From Anaerolineae bacterium (GTDB taxonomy: Bacteria > Chloroflexota > Anaerolineae > 4572-78 > J111): 7,970 bases of DNA. Below, one piece after another: positions 4,732 to 7,970 of this stretch. Position numbers and translations under genes: made by a program. Position 1 is the stretch's first letter. Every line of letters starts with the position of its first letter. Below the pieces are notes generated by a model. That model was not told the DNA's origin and ran no database searches. It saw only the letters and a program-made list of their open reading frames with translations. The stretch lies in the NCBI GenBank assembly GCA_020433835.1, contig JAGRBY010000335.1, forward strand, positions 1-7,970, read 5' to 3'.

Positions 4732-7700
4732 ATGACCAACTCAACAGACACCCAAGCACGCCTTAAAACACTGACCATCGCTCTGGTGGTGGCGCTTATC
4801 GCTGCGCTGGCGGCGGGAGCCTATGCGCTGTATCTGTACCAACAGATGGCGGCGCAGGTCGAACAGGCCACGGCGATGCAGGCCACCGCCGGGGCGGAGC
4901 GAGCGGTGGCCTCAACCGCGCAGGCCGCCGCCGATGCTGCCCAGGTGAGCCAGGCTGCTGCGCGGGCCACAGCCGATGCTGCCCTGGAAGAAGCGCTGCT
5001 GGCCAAAGCCACCGCCCAGGCCATCGCGGCCGACCTGGCCCAACAGGAGGCGGCGAGCGTGTCTGAAGCGGTCGCCCTCCAGCGCGGGCTGGCCGAGTCG
5101 CGCCGGTTGGCGGCAGCGGCGCAGAGCCACCTGGCCGACCCGCAGTTGAGCCTGATTTTGGCCATGGAGGCCGTATCGGCCACCTACACCCTCAACCAGA
5201 CCGCCGACCGCGAGGCCGAAGAGGCGCTGCATGAGGCCGTGCAGGCCAATCGACCTCGCTACCAGCTCACCAACGGCCACAGCGCCGCCGTTAACGATGC
5301 CGCCTTCAGCCCCGACGGCGCGACCATCGCCACGGCTAGCGATGACGGTACGGCCATCCTGTGGGACGCCGCCACCGGCCAGGAACGGCTGACCCTCGCC
5401 GGCCACAGCGCCGAACTGTACAGCCTCGACTTTAGCCCGGACGGAACCCGGTTGGTGACGGCCAGTTTCGATGAAACGGCTAAGGTGTGGGACACCGCCA
5501 CCGGCCGGGAGCAGTTGACGCTGACCGGCCACAGCGATTGGGTGGTCGGCGCGGTTTTTAGCCCCGATGGAACGCGGATTGCAACCGGCAGCCAGGACGG
5601 CACGGCCATCATCTGGGCTGCCGATACGGGTGAGGCGCTGTTGACGCTGGCCGAACACGACGGGCCGGTTAACCGACTGGCTTTCAACCCTGCCGGCGAC
5701 CGGCTGGCGACGACCAGCGACGATGAAACGGCTATTATCTGGGATGTCGAAAGCGGCGAAGCCCTGCTGACCCTGGCCGGCCACGACGCGGCGGTTTACA
5801 GCGTGGCCTTCGACCCGACCGGCGCACAGTTGGCGACCGCCGGTCTCGATGGCACGGTTATCATCTGGGATGCCGAAACCGGCGAAGCGGTGGAGACCTT
5901 TGACGCGCACGAGGCCTGGACCACCGACGTCAGCTTTAGCCCCGACGGCCGCTACCTGGCTGCGGCCGGCCGCGATGGAACCGCCCTGGTGTGGGACATG
6001 GCCGGGGATGAGGTGGTGACTCTTTTTGGCCATAGCGAGTCGGTCCAGAGCATCGCCTTTAGCCCCGACGGCGAGACCCTGGTCACGGCCGGCGTAGACG
6101 GCACGGCCAGAGTGTGGGACACGGCCGGTGAACTGCAGCGCTCGCTGTCGGGCCATACCGGCCCGGTTTACGGTGTCGCCTTTAGCCCTAACGGCAGCCG
6201 CCTGGCTTCGAGCAGCGCCGACGGCACCGTGCGGCTGTGGGATGTTTCGCCGGTGGTCGATCGCGGGGCCGTGGCCGGGACGCAGGTGCAAATGCTGGTC
6301 GGTCACGCGGGGCCGGTTTATGATGCCGCCTTTAACGCCGCCGGCAACCGGCTGGCGACCGCCGGTGACGACGATACCGTTAAGCTGTGGAATGTTGTCT
6401 CCGGGCGGGTTCTGCAAACGCTAGAGGGCCACAGCGGGGCGGTTTACAGTGTGGCCTTTGGCCCCGACGGCCGCCTGGTTTCAAGCAGCGCCGACGGCAC
6501 GGCCATTATCTGGGATGCGGCGGCCAACGAAGCCGAGCTAACGCTGACCGGCCACGATGGTGCGGTCAATGCCGCCGTGTTTAATGCCGATGGCACGCAG
6601 GTGGCCACGGCCGGAGCCGACAATACCGTGCGTCTGTGGGCGGTTGACACGGGCCGGGAGCTGCTGACCTATCTGGGCCACAGCGCCCCGGTGGCCGACG
6701 TGGCCTTTAGCCCGGACGGAGCCTATGTAGCCTCCGGCGACACGGATGGTCTGGTCATTATCTGGGCCGCCGATTCGGGCCAGGAATTGGTGTCGTTTGA
6801 GAGCGAGGCCGGGGCCGTGGCCCAGTTGGCCTTTGCCCCCGAGGGGCTGCGCCTGGCCGCCACCGCCACCGACGGCGCTACCACCGTTTGGAGTCGCAGC
6901 AGCGGGCAGCGGTTGCTGACGTTACCCGGCCCCGGTGGCTCTCTGCCCGGCGTGGCCTTTAACGCCGCCGGCACGCTACTGGCAACCGGCAGCGAGAGCA
7001 GTCGACCGCAAATTTGGGCGGTGGCAGCCGATGAAAAGCGCAATTTGGTCGGCCACGCCGGTCGCCTGCTCGATCTGTCGTACAGCGCCGATAACGACCG
7101 CATCGCCACGGCCGGCAGCGACGGGACGGCCATCGTCTGGGACGCCGCCGGTGGTCAACCGCTGCAAAGCTTTGGCACTTTAACCGAGCCGGTCACCAGC
7201 GTAGCCTTTACGCCCGACGGCGACCAACTGCTGACCGGCAGCAGCGATGGCAGCGCTACCTTGTGGGATATTGCCTCCAGCGAGGTCTTAACCACCTTTG
7301 AAGGCCATGCCGAACCGCTGACCGCTGTGGCCGTCAGCCCGACCGGGGATATACTGGCCACCGCCGGCCGCGATCAGACAGCGATATTGTGGCAAACCGA
7401 CTCCGGTGAAGCCGGGGCCACGCTGGCCGGCCACGAAGGGGTGGTGACGGCCGTCACCTTTAGCCCGGACGGCGACTTTGTAGCCACCGCCAGCGAGGAT
7501 CGCACGGCCCGGTTGTGGGACGCCCAAAGCGGTGAGGAACTGTTGGTGCTGGCCGGTCACACCAGTTGGGTTCACGCCATTGTTTTTAGCCCAAACGGTG
7601 ATAGCCTGGCCACCGCCGGTGAGGATGGCAGCGTGAAGCTGTGGGCTGCCCACAGCGGCGAGGAACTGCTGACGTTGCCAAGCAATGTCCCGGTCTACGG

Positions 7701-7970
7701 GCTGGCCTTTAACAGCGACGGCAGCCGTTTGGCCGCCGCCGGAGCCAATGGTGAGGTCACACTGTGGGCCATCGAGACCGGCCAGCCGCTCTTATCGCTG
7801 CGAACGCCGGCCGGGGCGGTTGACGCTGCTGTTTTGGCCGATGACCAAAGCCTGGTGGTGGCCGGTGCCGACGGTATTGCCCGCCTCTACACCCTCGACC
7901 CCGGCGAACTGCTCAATATCGCCCGGCAGCGGGTCTGGCGCAGCCTCACCCCCGCAGAGTGCGGCCAATA
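4732..7970 (+). CDS. Membrane-anchored WD40 protein with 21 repeats (3' end cut by window)
   Basis: The frame is open from ATG to the window end: 1079 full codons plus two bases, no stop. Residues 1-12 are short and basic, then one hydrophobic helix (about 13-36) acts as signal anchor; R10 and K12 before it suggest the bulk faces outside. Residues 37-125 are an Ala-rich, probably coiled-coil stalk. Residues 128-180 (including HLADPQLSLILAMEA) resemble the segment that joins the membrane stalk to WD40 repeats in nSTAND-WD40 proteins. From about 182 come 21 WD40 repeats of about 42 aa, with blade-end motifs such as ILWDAATG (209-216), KVWDTATG, IIWDVESG and, last, RLYTLDPG (1051-1058) with Tyr for Trp. 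Blade 8 has a small insertion (about 507-516) and blades 13-14 are degenerate. The end, RSLTPAECGQ, matches the usual cap after such propellers, so few residues should be missing. No NTPase or effector domain is present. A scaffold or surface-binding role is inferred. Confidence 0.93.
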   Translation, partial: MTNSTDTQARLKTLTIALVVALIAALAAGAYALYLYQQMAAQVEQATAMQATAGAERAVASTAQAAADAAQVSQAAARATADAALEEALLAKATAQAIAADLAQQEAASVSEAVALQRGLAESRRLAAAAQSHLADPQLSLILAMEAVSATYTLNQTADREAEEALHEAVQANRPRYQLTNGHSAAVNDAAFSPDGATIATASDDGTAILWDAATGQERLTLAGHSAELYSLDFSPDGTRLVTASFDETAKVWDTATGREQLTLTGHSDWVVGAVFSPDGTRIATGSQDGTAIIWAADTGEALLTLAEHDGPVNRLAFNPAGDRLATTSDDETAIIWDVESGEALLTLAGHDAAVYSVAFDPTGAQLATAGLDGTVIIWDAETGEAVETFDAHEAWTTDVSFSPDGRYLAAAGRDGTALVWDMAGDEVVTLFGHSESVQSIAFSPDGETLVTAGVDGTARVWDTAGELQRSLSGHTGPVYGVAFSPNGSRLASSSADGTVRLWDVSPVVDRGAVAGTQVQMLVGHAGPVYDAAFNAAGNRLATAGDDDTVKLWNVVSGRVLQTLEGHSGAVYSVAFGPDGRLVSSSADGTAIIWDAAANEAELTLTGHDGAVNAAVFNADGTQVATAGADNTVRLWAVDTGRELLTYLGHSAPVADVAFSPDGAYVASGDTDGLVIIWAADSGQELVSFESEAGAVAQLAFAPEGLRLAATATDGATTVWSRSSGQRLLTLPGPGGSLPGVAFNAAGTLLATGSESSRPQIWAVAADEKRNLVGHAGRLLDLSYSADNDRIATAGSDGTAIVWDAAGGQPLQSFGTLTEPVTSVAFTPDGDQLLTGSSDGSATLWDIASSEVLTTFEGHAEPLTAVAVSPTGDILATAGRDQTAILWQTDSGEAGATLAGHEGVVTAVTFSPDGDFVATASEDRTARLWDAQSGEELLVLAGHTSWVHAIVFSPNGDSLATAGEDGSVKLWAAHSGEELLTLPSNVPVYGLAFNSDGSRLAAAGANGEVTLWAIETGQPLLSLRTPAGAVDAAVLADDQSLVVAGADGIARLYTLDPGELLNIARQRVWRSLTPAECGQ
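5275..7905 (+). repeat. Array of 21 diverged 126-bp WD40 coding repeats
   Basis: Each unit codes about 42 residues with GH near its start, F-S-P-D-G in the middle and a D-G-T-A-x-x-W-D type end. The Trp positions run from residue 211 to residue 1053 (Tyr), 842 residues for 20 steps. Units differ in many codons, so they are old duplications. 21 equals three sevens, which suits three seven-bladed propellers (blades 1-7, 8-14, 15-21). Confidence 0.85.

Noticed and set aside
4912..6417. Long 501-codon minus-strand open frame opposite the WD40 gene
   Set aside because: Its protein is a run of diverged repeats mirroring the 126-bp WD40 units on the other strand, with no known fold. The plus frame has a complete WD40 pattern, a membrane anchor and a ribosome site.

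Overview
The window looks like a chromosomal accessory region of a GC-rich, filamentous or multicellular-type bacterium. I lean towards Chloroflexota (Anaerolineae-like). The reasons are the combination of nSTAND-type NTPases, TIR-SIR2 proteins and very long WD40 proteins, the Ala/Thr-rich stalks, the Pro/Thr-rich tail, and intergenic octamer repeats. This placement is inference; no rRNA or other marker gene is present.

Layout. (1) Positions 1-108 hold no gene I can support; they contain two inverted repeats, one a perfect 28-bp palindrome just beyond the stop of the leftmost gene. (2) Positions 109-4189 are a tight two-gene operon on the minus strand. The upstream gene (2795-4189) encodes a TIR-SIR2 protein. 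The downstream gene (109-2802) overlaps it by 8 bp and encodes a membrane-bound STAND NTPase. After one transmembrane helix the NTPase carries a trypsin-like domain and a peptidoglycan-recognition/amidase-2 (PGRP) domain. (3) Positions 4190-4731 are a 542-bp divergent intergenic region with a 21-unit octamer array built as a giant inverted repeat, plus several smaller repeats. (4) Positions 4732-7970 are one plus-strand reading frame, open to the window end. It encodes a membrane-anchored protein with an Ala-rich coiled stalk and 21 WD40 repeats, which fits three seven-bladed propellers.

How it may work. The operon reads as a sensor-effector pair: a TIR domain with its catalytic Glu in place (candidate NADase effector), and a STAND switch with an intact P-loop whose predicted extracytoplasmic end resembles a serine protease and a peptidoglycan amidase. 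The main observation is that the catalytic residues of these accessory folds appear to be lost. The protease-like domain lacks all three triad residues (His to Asp539, Asp to Thr585, Ser to Ala666). The PGRP domain lacks two of three zinc ligands (His to Arg842, Cys to Ser851). The SIR2 domain has lost the GAG loop and the His of its LHG motif. The P-loop and TIR Glu are kept. This suggests enzymes turned into ligand-binding sensors: a bacterial layout in which a non-catalytic PGRP receptor may be coupled through a STAND NTPase to a TIR effector, recalling animal PGRP receptors. The divergent WD40 protein may be a partner or surface scaffold; that link rests on adjacency and a similar stalk only.
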